Positions 54,101-59,965 of a stretch of 64,000 nt of DNA are shown here, in pieces. The notes below the pieces were generated by a model. It was not told where the DNA came from, did not search any database, and saw only the letters and a list, made by a program, of their open reading frames with translations. Source of the stretch: Amphibalanus amphitrite (taxonomy: Eukaryota > Arthropoda > Thecostraca > Balanomorpha > Balanidae); NCBI RefSeq assembly GCF_019059575.1, contig NW_024881861.1, positions 1 through 64,000 of the forward strand. Reading direction: 5' to 3'. The translations under genes were made by a program, and so were the position numbers. Within the stretch, counting starts at the first letter, position 1. Every line of letters begins with the position of its first letter.

Positions 54101-56285
54101 GTGGTGTGATCAACCACGTGTGATTCTTGGCCACTTATCTGTGACTTGAAATAAGCCAGGTGGCGGGGTAGTGGAGGTGGGATTTATTTGTCGACGCGTG
54201 AACTCGTGCACAAGATGCGGAAAAGAAAATCATTTTTTCATGGGTCAATGTGGGGGAATCTGAGAGCATAACACGGAATGATGTTGCTCATGAATATAAC
54301 AAACACAAACGATATTTAAGCATAGGAATAAATTGATTGCAAAAACTACGAAAAGAATGAGTTTTAGACGGGACGCATAAAACACTACCATATTATGCCC
54401 TTATACACCACGCAATCTTTCGACGAATCTTTTGCTTTGATCGCATCATTCACCCCCTCAAAATGTCCTAAGTATAATTAAAAGTTCATGCACACACACG
54501 TGGAAAGCGACTTCTTCTTAAGTTTATCTTTGTGTAACGCTACTCGCTATTCTTTATTTTCTTTTTTCGTTAAGATACACTGGCTATACATGGATGTGCA
54601 CTAGAATCCGGAAAAACTTTAACTTTGTGTATCGTACCAACTTTTTGAGTCACTTTTGCCTATATGCCCTACTGAATCTACCCTGCTTTCCGGTTCTTCA
54701 TTACTAAATCTTGACAGCATTGTGACATGCGAGTGACTGAACAGCAATATTCAAAAGTGGTTTTTACCAGAGCATCTGTTTGTGACAAAATCTAAGGGTG
54801 CGACACTTGGCCTCTATCGTAGTACATTTTCCACTTTTATCAGGTGATCACAACACATCATACAATAGACACACACTAGCCGACGGAGAGCGTCGAGGGG
54901 TTGCATGAAACCGCTGATACCAGTAACAAAAAATGGATGGAGAGATCAGAAAATTGGATATTTTGACAATTTTCTTTACTTTCTTTTAATCAAATGCAGT
55001 GAAACTTTTACAAATAGACCATAGGGCCCATGGCTTTATGTATAGGTATATGGTTGGCTAAGACGAGTGTGGTCAAGAGTGAGGGATAACTTTTAAAGCA
55101 GGGTTTGACAAAATAAAAGACGGGAGCTTGTGTCGCTAAAAAATATTATTATCGCCATTTGGAACAGAATTATTGTTGGCAAACTCACCTTGTTGTGTTT
55201 CGGGCATTGTGGCTCCGTGAAGACAAAATCAAACATGGAAATGTTATGTGTCCAGGTAGCCTTGGTCCTCTGATGGGCCTGTGAAAAGGGTTAAAGTGTT
55301 AGAGCGGTACTGGTAGCAGCACAAATACCAAGTAGAGTACAATAAAGCAAAAGTACATAAATGTACCATCAAGCAGAAAACATCCATAAGAGCCAATAAG
55401 AGCCACAGTCTCAAGATGGCCCTCGCCCCAGCATGAAAGCGGCAAGCTTTCAACAAGCTGTTGCTTTGGGAGCACTTACGCTGATGCAAACTTTGCACAA
55501 TTCCATATTGCACTGTTCGCATGTACCGGCAGCATCCATCCGTTCACCACGTTCGTCGCACTGTCCGCAAAACTGGCCGCATTGCTGCACGTGCTCTCGT
55601 TGCAGTAGCTCTTCCACCAAAGGATGATCGAGCACCTCGGGTGACGTAGTCATACAAAGACCGCATTGGAAGCCTTCTTCTGTAAGACAGGTGTAAAATA
55701 GGAAGGCTTGTGTCAAGCTTGTGTGGATACATCTTTGGTTAAAGTGAAAAGTCATTTCATAATTACATGCATTAATACCAATTCCTTCCACGGCAATGAC
55801 AACTTGAGAAATAACTAAGAAAAAGTGATGTGAAGCGCTTTGGCATTTAAAACTTCAAAATAGGAATTGAATTGTCTAAGTCGAAATGCACTTAATTTCA
55901 GAATTTCAGAAAATAAAGGTTAATGCCTAATGGTTTTAAAGACAGTAAAAACGGAATTAAAGCACTCACCAGAATTGCCCTGTTCTGAACAGCGAGAACA
56001 GACTGTGTGAAGACAGCTTGGCAGCAACTTCGGTGTGTGTTCCCCATGCTGAAGGAGCACACCACAGGCTGAACAGCTGAGAAGGCCTTTCACTCGCGAC
56101 ACGGCCTCCGTGGAATCTTCTTCAATGATAACGTCAGCCGTCTCTGGGTTTGTGCTTGAACATGGCTGGCCGGGGCTATGAATGGCCGCACCCGTGGGTG
56201 GCTGGGCCTCGCTGGATGCGCTGACCACCATCCTCTCTTCGTCGGGCGTGCTCGACAAGCGGGGTTGAGCATTTTCTCGTGACAT
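25494..56285 (-). CDS. TRIM33: TIF1-family TRIM protein (TRIM24/TRIM33/bonus-like), complete gene
   Basis: Coding exons in transcription order: 56285-55970, 55679-55480, 55278-55189, 53182-53037, 33577-33467, 32526-32332, 31878-31775, 31321-29631, 29418-28509, 28203-27522, 27165-26994, 26073-25933, 25610-25494. All borders are AG/GT and phases agree; the total is 4875 nt, 1624 residues plus TGA (vertebrate TIF1 proteins are about 1000-1130). Domain order is RING (about 75-130), B-box 1 (about 150-185), B-box 2 (about 198-235), coiled coil (about 235-350), Gln-rich (about 430-900), PHD (about 1450-1500), bromodomain-like (about 1515-1620). TIF1 proteins are nuclear chromatin readers, cofactors and E3 ligases; insects have one, bonus. 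The symbol marks the family only, since the vertebrate paralogues arose later. A TGA lies upstream in the MSRE frame of the candidate preceding exon, supporting this start. Confidence 0.95.
27522..28203 (-). CDS. TRIM33: TIF1 exon with start of PHD finger
   Basis: This exon encodes a Pro/Ser/Arg-rich linker, then a conserved stretch (about 27640-27790) and the PHD core YCVLCWDGGDLLLCDSCERA, FHRECYVGPAG. The Cys4-His-Cys pattern up to the sixth ligand is complete; the last CxxC follows across the intron. The GGDLLLCDSC segment is the typical TIF1 histone H3 tail-binding surface. The exon ends in phase 2 (GA left over), joining a tandem acceptor in the next exon. Confidence 0.94.
28509..29418 (-). 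CDS. TRIM33: TIF1 linker exon (Ser/Pro/Ala-rich)
   Basis: 303 codons of low-complexity linker between the Gln-rich region and PHD. A Lys-rich start (SKKTKSKPRKPAEAKR) and a second basic patch (VPKKRHR, about 28652-28672) are candidate nuclear localisation signals. IDTLREWVESGDIRRS (about 28795-28850) is the only part that looks ordered. Phases match both neighbours. No named domain. Confidence 0.88.
29631..31321 (-). CDS. TRIM33: TIF1 exon 8: glutamine-rich region
   Basis: A 1691-nt exon encoding residues about 388-951. The first 75 residues are ordered (GDMISLALFDDGKCIQPTLH, then VKYVTMMFRELIQLP and NMIKELHDRV). They are followed by some 400 residues of polyglutamine runs broken by P, R, Y and H, encoded by mixed CAG/CAA codons, and a Pro-rich end. 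Vertebrate TIF1 proteins have a milder Q-rich stretch in the same place. The reverse strand of this exon gives long poly-Ala and poly-Leu frames that are only shadows. Confidence 0.92.
31775..33577 (-). CDS. TRIM33: TIF1 coiled-coil exons
   Basis: Exon 33577-33467 encodes RELRASLSQKMDILKKGLAE. Exon 32526-32332 encodes YQERIRDFFNKQLVAAQERY, then ELQTLLESVSLMELRLAHLD and FAHRLLENGRPATLIGNA. Exon 31878-31775 encodes KYILALAKKLGMVDINCQPA, NRLPKMELRRILPID. The heptad-like leucines fit the RBCC coiled coil, and the KYILALAKK segment matches the conserved region just after it. For 32526 the acceptor CTTCAG at 32528-32527 was chosen over an inner CAG on phase grounds. Confidence 0.92.
34877..36800. 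repeat. 23-bp minisatellite interrupted by a mariner-like insertion
   Basis: A tandem repeat of a 23-bp unit (consensus CGGCACCAAACTAACGTCTA plus TAA) covers about 34877-35224 and resumes at about 36586-36800 in the same orientation. Copies differ by several substitutions and small indels. The intervening 35227-36583 is a transposable element, so the array was once continuous. Confidence 0.9.
35227..36583. mobile_element. Mariner-like DNA transposon relic (1357 bp)
   Basis: The terminal inverted repeats start CAGGGTGTCTCAAAAGTTCG and match over at least 23 bp. The flanks are TA (35225-35226 and 36584-36585), the Tc1/mariner target site. The length suits a full-size mariner, but no frame longer than about 75 codons survives and no DDD/DDE transposase motif could be recognised, so it is a dead or nonautonomous copy. 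Confidence 0.85.
37450..39260. repeat. Dispersed noncoding repeat copy with GACCT tracts
   Basis: Starts around a TTAACCCGCGCCCCAG word (near 38092) with G-runs inside. It contains CATCAATTTAACACATT (near 38207) and GACCTGACCTGACC arrays near 38755-38815 and 38930. The word order parallels the element at 41162-42188, indicating a related copy. Only one CCC-type terminus was found, so its boundaries are uncertain. Confidence 0.45.
39201..39247. repeat. Perfect 21-bp hairpin with 5-nt loop
   Basis: Bases 39201-39221 and 39227-39247 are exact reverse complements separated by GAAAG. Each arm contains TGAGGTCACGG, an AGGTCA half-site, giving an inverted pair of half-sites. It lies at the edge of the repeat-rich segment in the large TIF1 intron. 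Confidence 0.8.
39453..40403. mobile_element. TTAA-flanked element with G/C-tract hairpin ends (951 bp)
   Basis: TTAA lies at 39449-39452 and 40404-40407, with termini CCCTCGCCC...GGGCGAGGG. Both ends carry, in inverted orientation, the module CATG(C/T)A, a G-run, TTGGTGC(G/A)A, a C-run (13 G and 14 C on the left; 12 G and 8 C on the right). TTAA duplication with CCC termini is the hallmark of piggyBac-superfamily elements. The interior is noncoding and contains GGTCAA and TGACGTCATAACTCCGTGAC words. Probably a nonautonomous element. Confidence 0.72.
41162..42188. mobile_element. CCC-ended element with G-tract termini and ATAG duplication (about 1.03 kb)
   Basis: The left end CCCGCGCCCAGCTGG and the reversed right end CCCGCGCCCCGCTGG are inverted repeats. 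Both are followed or preceded by G/C homopolymers and CAGAATCTGCCCC or its inverse. ATAG flanks both sides (41158-41161, 42189-42192). The right end is duplicated (a second GGGCGCG 28 bp inside), so the exact terminus is uncertain. The interior carries TGACGTCATG, CATCAATTTAACACATTT and GACCTGACCTGACCTTGACC. Noncoding. Confidence 0.6.
43606..43720. repeat. Five-copy 23-bp minisatellite
   Basis: Five exact tandem copies of a 23-bp unit beginning GCGATCGCCGGTGGCCGACT. It sits in GC-rich DNA just upstream of the endonuclease fragment at 43978. The exactness of the copies points to recent expansion. Confidence 0.97.
43978..44090 (+). pseudogene. Non-LTR retrotransposon endonuclease, N-terminal fragment
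   Basis: Encodes LTIVSWNAVGLRTKKQELER, the N-terminal strand and Asn motif of an APE-type endonuclease. A frame change then leads to AQKKADVVAI and, after a stop, QAQL. The sequence then passes into a degenerate tandem repeat. Its natural continuation lies at 47905. Confidence 0.8.
44089..44530. repeat. Degenerate tandem repeat (unit about 120-145 bp)
   Basis: Words TGTAGGGTGTT, GCGTCAGCG, CGCTGTGAAGG, GTATGCATGTAC and GGTGATTCAGCGA recur in order about three times. Copies are strongly diverged. It directly follows the first endonuclease fragment. Confidence 0.5.
45365..45745. repeat. Tandem repeats inside the hAT-like element
   Basis: Three diverged copies of a roughly 120-130 bp unit containing GGGCAATGCCCCAA, TCAGGTGAGATAAACCTGAA, AAGCTTGATTAATTTACA and CCAAGCTAGTGAGTAGTA. 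Each includes the small palindrome CAGGTGAGATAAACCTG. Confidence 0.75.
47278..47431. mobile_element. Small MITE-like hairpin nested in the hAT-like element
   Basis: The 35-bp arms at 47278-47312 and 47397-47431 are inverted repeats with two or three mismatches (core CACGAGATGCCAGATCTG). They enclose about 84 bp rich in CCTAACCT. No clear target duplication. Confidence 0.75.
47905..48172 (+). pseudogene. Non-LTR endonuclease, middle fragment
   Basis: The frame encodes LTLAANKKPSLSGYLTAAVT, then GGPVKGGDVALFVRDGIQF and DDSTEWCAIRI. These match the second and third conserved blocks of APE-type endonucleases (GGVALFVRDG, WCAIRI). Same strand and order as the pieces at 43978 and 49995. Confidence 0.82.
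48557..48930. repeat. GAGTCGGAGTC-type composite repeat, three modules
   Basis: Three diverged modules (about 48557-48690, 48711-48815, 48829-48930). Each begins with a word like AGGGCTGTGGAGTCGGAGTC, then has ACAGTTCTGACC, GTCGATTTTGAAAGCT and a GAGTC run. The first two end in CCTCCGCAGACCT. Similar GAGTC-rich dispersed repeats occur in many invertebrate genomes. Noncoding. Confidence 0.8.
49995..50673 (+). pseudogene. Non-LTR endonuclease, C-terminal fragment and linker
   Basis: Frames around 50003-50340 show IRPGEADERTDHF, the catalytic-block word DFNAHHDSWD (50100 onward), GAATRDG and LGSDHLPKVV (about 50326-50345). A continuous frame then gives RKARWAYHKTKWTAYIEEYE, the linker that precedes the RT in R1/I/Jockey-like elements, and stops near 50673. 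At least two frame changes. No RT follows. Confidence 0.85.
50701..50898 (-). pseudogene. Retrotransposon RNase H fragment (opposite strand)
   Basis: Encodes RVHFEWFPSHCSPTGNDKVE and TLARKA, the C-terminal RNase H motif (W-x-P-S-H-C-x3-G-N-x3-A-x2-A-x2-A type) found at the end of I/R1-like elements. It is inverted relative to the endonuclease fragment ending 28 bp away, so the locus has been rearranged or two insertions abut. Confidence 0.82.
52217..52318. repeat. Reverse-oriented GAGTC-type repeat fragment
   Basis: Words GACTTCGACCCAGACTCTGG, CTTTCAAAAT, CAGACTCCCATT and GAAGCCCTAG are reverse-complement counterparts of the module words at 48557-48930, in reversed order. Confidence 0.55.
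53037..55278 (-). CDS. TRIM33: TIF1 exons for B-box 1/2 junction and B-box 2
   Basis: Exon 55278-55189 encodes AHQRTKATWTHNISMFDFVF and PQCPKHNK (end of B-box 1, first Cys-x2-His of B-box 2). Exon 53182-53037 encodes YDNYCDTCREMGCGDCILSS, HRSHES and the first coiled-coil helix EIKRRLQASLENM. All zinc ligands of B-box 2 are present (CPKH, CDTC, CGDC, H/H). Confidence 0.94.
53500..54345. repeat. Diverged duplication flanking a roughly 75-bp tandem repeat (TIF1 intron)
   Basis: The segments 53500-53690 and 54175-54345 are diverged copies of each other (GTGGGATTTATTTATCGACG, CGTGAA, then shared words to AACAAAGACGAACAATATTT). Between them, 53805-54110 is a tandem repeat of four to five copies, about 50-77 bp each, with GCTGGCGAGTGACGCTCGCA, GCTACAGGACTGGTGGC and GCCCACTGGTGGAAGTTAAC. 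Confidence 0.75.
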
Positions 56286-56286
56286 T
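55480..56286 (-). CDS. TRIM33: TIF1 first coding exons: RING and B-box 1
   Basis: Exon 56286-55970 starts at an acceptor (TTTTTTTACAG) one base before the ATG (56285-56283). It encodes MSRENAQPR, an acidic Ser linker, then LLSCSACGVLL and PKLLPSCLHTVCSRC (RING first half). Exon 55679-55480 encodes EGFQCGLCMT (last RING CxxC), LVEELLQ and B-box 1 (CGQCDERGE, AGTCEQCNMELCKVCIS). The RING has the TIF1-type LLPCLHTVC signature with one extra Ser. Confidence 0.94.
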
Positions 56287-56431
56287 CTGTAAAAAAAGAA
56301 ATGCAGCAATTAACGAATCACTGGCAGTAACACAAATTGTGAACCATTGGCTACACAGCAATGTCCATATTCATAAAAAAACCTTCAAAGATATGTTGTC
56401 ACCCACCTCTAGTCTACACGATGAAAATTAC

Positions 56432-56590
56432 CTTCTAAACCTGCATCAGCCGTGGCACTCTCCTCAAGCACGTGCTCGTGAATGACAGCAGCCGGCGCCG
56501 TACAGACGCTGATCTGCACGCTATCATACAGCAAAGTGCAGTTACAACGGTGATAGGTACAGACAGGAGCGTCTCCATACCACAATTTCA
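56432..56590 (-). other. Candidate noncoding 5' exon of the TIF1 gene
   Basis: A minus-strand donor (TTTAGAAG followed by GTAATTTT) ends at 56432, only 145 bp upstream of the first coding exon. In the frame that would join MSRE there is a TGA 13 nt before the donor, so the exon would be untranslated. Its 5' boundary is not visible. Its inclusion in the transcript is inference. Confidence 0.35.
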
Positions 56591-57973
56591 ATTGTGCCTT
56601 GTCATGTCACATGAGCTGCTATGCACACACTACTAGCCATGATGACTAGCGACCGTCCGTTGCACTGCAAACAACATTCAACTTGAAAGATAAGCGAGCA
56701 ATTTTATCCAGTGGAGTAAATGACATCTTGCGAAAGTGGAGTCAGTATCGGTAACGCACGCACACTTTACCGGACCTTTGACCAGCTATGCGGTCGTAAC
56801 ATATTCTACTGTCGATACACCATTGCAGTAGTAAAAAGTAACGGTGTATTGCTATTCAACAAACATCTGGATCCGCGCGCAAATGGCGCGAAATTGTGCT
56901 TAGCCTCCCTGCTTTTCCGAACGCCCATATTTCTCGCCGCCGCTATTTTTATCGAAGCCGGGCGCCGCAGGAAGTATGGGTACTTGCAAAAATGCCCCTC
57001 GCTGGAAAGATCGCGATCAGGGTCGGGACTTGTTTTTCTTTTCTTTTTGGCGCCTGGACGACAGTGGTCATTGGGGCCCAAGGGTCGCAACTTAAAACCA
57101 TCACTTGTCACTACTACGACCACCAGTCAAGAATATACTACCTGGTTATAGCCAACCTGGTGCGCCACCGAGGCTCACTTATGCAGACAATTACCGGGGT
57201 TACATGAGCAAGTAAATGCGTATCAGGAACGGATTTTCCTATTCGCTCACCATTGTAGTCCGTTTCTAATGCGTATTAACTCTGCTCATGTAACCCCGAG
57301 CAATGCTTATCACCAATGACAGCCCAAAGGCCAAAAGGCATCTTCAGATGACATGCTTAGAGTTGACGTTGTAACTTGGATTCAAACATCTCAATTCCAG
57401 ACGAAGAGCTTCTTTCCAACGGAGCCCCTCCAAACAAACCTCGTGGAGACTTGAACATCTTGCACAAAAGAAATGTCGCCCATCCAATGGTCCCAATGCG
57501 ATATCGACATGAAAACGACAACAGACACTCACGAAATAATCATGAGGCCATCATGCTCAGAGAGTCGGTGCAACTTCGCACGCATCATAATACTACGCAC
57601 TTTTCTATCGCCAATACGAGTTTAAGATAGCATGCCCACAGGTTTATAAAGAAATGAACATTTGATTAAGCCGTGCGAGACGCATCATCCCTTCATAACG
57701 ATTTTAATCAACATTGTACTTTGATAAGCGAGCACAAATTCTTTATTACATCAGGATTTCAAGAATGTCTCTCCTATCCCGCACAATTTAATCTAAGTGC
57801 ACCTTCACGATGGTTGAATCACAATCGTCAAACAAAATGTAGTCAACAAAAGCTTGTTACTTACTGAATCTGGGAAGACACCGATTGCGCACAAGACGGC
57901 TATACCGAAGCACTTTGGATAGGGAGGATGCACATTTTTTAAATGCAATGACACTTTCCGCCGTCTCACTTAC

Positions 57974-58123
57974 CGCAGTTCATACGCCTCTCACGCTTCC
58001 CTGTCACTCGGCCACCTCATACCCCAACCGCCGCGCGTTCCCGACTGCTGCCGTTTCCCGGCCTGGTGGCGCGGGAGATGACGTAATCGGCAGGTGGTAC
58101 GCATGCGCGCGGCTGTGCCAAGA
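57974..58123 (-). other. Candidate first (noncoding) exon of the TIF1 gene
   Basis: A strong minus-strand donor (CTGCG followed by GTAAGTGAG) ends an exon at 57974, directly downstream of the promoter-like cluster. GC-rich and CpG-containing. The start point is estimated from the promoter motifs only. Confidence 0.4.
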
Positions 58124-58256
58124 CCATATTAGGGCATGACTTCAGCCGTCGGCGCTGATTGGTCAACCGACGCGGCGGAATTCTCGCCAAATATGGACAT
58201 ATTCCAGAGCGCGCCCGGTGATTGGTTGGCGGCTGGCGATGTGCTGCTAAAAATAA
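58079..58256. promoter_or_regulatory. Promoter-like cluster: CArG x2, MEF2, CCAAT x2, CRE, NRF1-like
   Basis: Within 180 bp: TGACGTAA (58079-58086, CRE-like); ACGCATGCGCGC (58100-58110, NRF1-like); CCATATTAGG (58124-58133) and CCAAATATGG (58187-58196), both perfect CC(A/T)6GG SRF sites; ATTGG (58158-58162 and 58221-58225, inverted CCAAT); CTAAAAATAA (58247-58256, MEF2 consensus). The position upstream of the candidate first TIF1 exon suggests it is the TIF1 promoter. No TATA box at a fitting distance. Confidence 0.55.
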
Positions 58257-58894
58257 CCGCCAGGCTGATACCGCAGGTGATAGCGGCGGAAAAGGGCGCG
58301 GACTGGATGGCCCTAGAGATCAAAAGGGGCGATAGCCGTCTCAAGGTTACATTTGCAGAAACTGATGGTTGTGCTTGTCATTGGAGCCGCTCTGTGCTGA
58401 TAAAGCTTCCAGTGACTCACAGCCAGGTCAAGATAACAACTGGAAGTGTTCTCTCGGTCTCCTCGGAATTCGGATAGTGCCATACTTCAACATCGATCAA
58501 GGTCAGTCATGCTGATTGAAATGTGATCGATTTAATGCGTTCGTTCCTAGAAAAAAAAACGACTAGTCGACACTTGCTAACTTAACAGAATGATCGGTCA
58601 GTGCAATTGCTTGATTATCTCGGGTATTTTCTAAGGGGATAAATGTTCCTTTTCTTACTAAATATGAAACATCCAGTCAGACAACGCGGCTAACTTTTTT
58701 ACTCTGGGTAAAGTTTTTTTTGACAGATTGTGGAATTCGATCACCTTTCTTTTTATCTATCCACCACGGCATTCCTCAATGATTGTATTGTTGTTTTGTG
58801 CTCGTCATACAACTTTTTAGCCGATTTAGCTGTAAAAGTGGAAAAAACGGTTACGGTTAGGCAACCCACTCTGTCCTTACTTAGGTACTAGAGA

Positions 58895-59140
58895 TGTCAA
58901 TCGGATACCAACATTTTGGTATACCGATACCAAACCGATACCAACTTGGTATTTGGTATTTCAACCCTCCTATATTTGGTATTTTGTTGGTATTACGAAC
59001 CCTCAGTAATATATAAGAGGCTGATAAATTGGTATAAATTTGGTATTTGCCTCATGTTCCTAGGTTGGTTCGGTTTCGGTATTTCCTCACGGTTTCGGTT
59101 GGTATTTGGTTTGGTATCGGTATTCCGATTTTCTATAAAT
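58895..59140. repeat. GGTAT-rich dispersed repeat
   Basis: Repeated words TTGGTATTTGGTA, CCGATACCAA and CGGTATCGGTAT fill about 245 bp, with opposite orientations at the two ends, giving weak foldback symmetry. Noncoding. Confidence 0.65.
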
Positions 59141-59389
59141 GACATAACTATTAGGTACTGATTTTCTTGGAAGATTGGTTAAAAAAATCACGATTCATCA
59201 CGGGTACTACAAAAGATACCGCGAAGTCCAGACCCCGGCATCTCCCGGCCAGTCCAACCTCCGAGGTCCAAAGTCCATATGCCGCTCTGGCGCCTCGTCT
59301 GTTTTTCACTGCTGGCTGGCCCCAACGCCCGACCGGAATCGACCGCCCCTTGCCCAACTCCCCTCCCCATCCCCACCCCCTTTGACCGC

Positions 59390-59720
59390 TACTGGAGCTC
59401 AAGGTGACTGCGCAGTTGGCGGCCGTCCAAGCCGCCAGCCAATCGCGTCCGTTCCCATGCGGCCCTGCCGCTCGGCTGAGTGCGCGCCGCCTTCAGGGAA
59501 ACGCCGAGCCCAACCGCGTGCTGGCAGGATGCCAGGTGGCGGCCGCCGCCGCGTCAATGCCGCCGGCGGTGAGAGTTCCGCTCGGCGCGCGCTCCCTGCC
59601 GGGTGGGTGGCGGCATTATCCTGGAAGTGGCCGGCGCGGCGCCGCCGACGCAGCCACAGGACGGAGGGGAACGTGGGTCCGAGTTTCCAGGTCTGACAGC
59701 AGATGGCACTACCCACCAGA
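59390..59720. other. CpG-rich island
   Basis: 330 bp dense in CpG with a CCAAT word (AGCCAATCGCG near 59437). It has an open plus-strand frame from about 59404 and a plausible plus-strand donor (CCGGCG followed by GTGAGAG) at 59569. It could be the first exon or promoter of a plus-strand gene running beyond the window, or an alternative TIF1 promoter. No recognisable protein. Confidence 0.35.
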
Positions 59721-59965
59721 GCCCTAATAAACGGCTGACTGGGTCCACGACCACGTGCGTTGCGGCTAATATGGGTACATTCTGATGTAGGAGTATTTGG
59801 TATACACTGTAGGAGAAAGACTTAGAAACATTTTTTAATCAGATTATTTTATTAAATATAAACCAAAAGCAAAAATATATTTCAAAATATAAATTACTAG
59901 TATGAGCCATAAAAGAACGGCCATTAACCCGTGCCCCACTGGTGGGTCTATTTAACCCGATTTAA

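Noticed and set aside
58136-58477. 113-codon plus-strand frame starting in the promoter cluster
   Set aside because: Overlaps CArG, CCAAT and MEF2 sites; no protein similarity recognised and composition matches a CpG-rich promoter.
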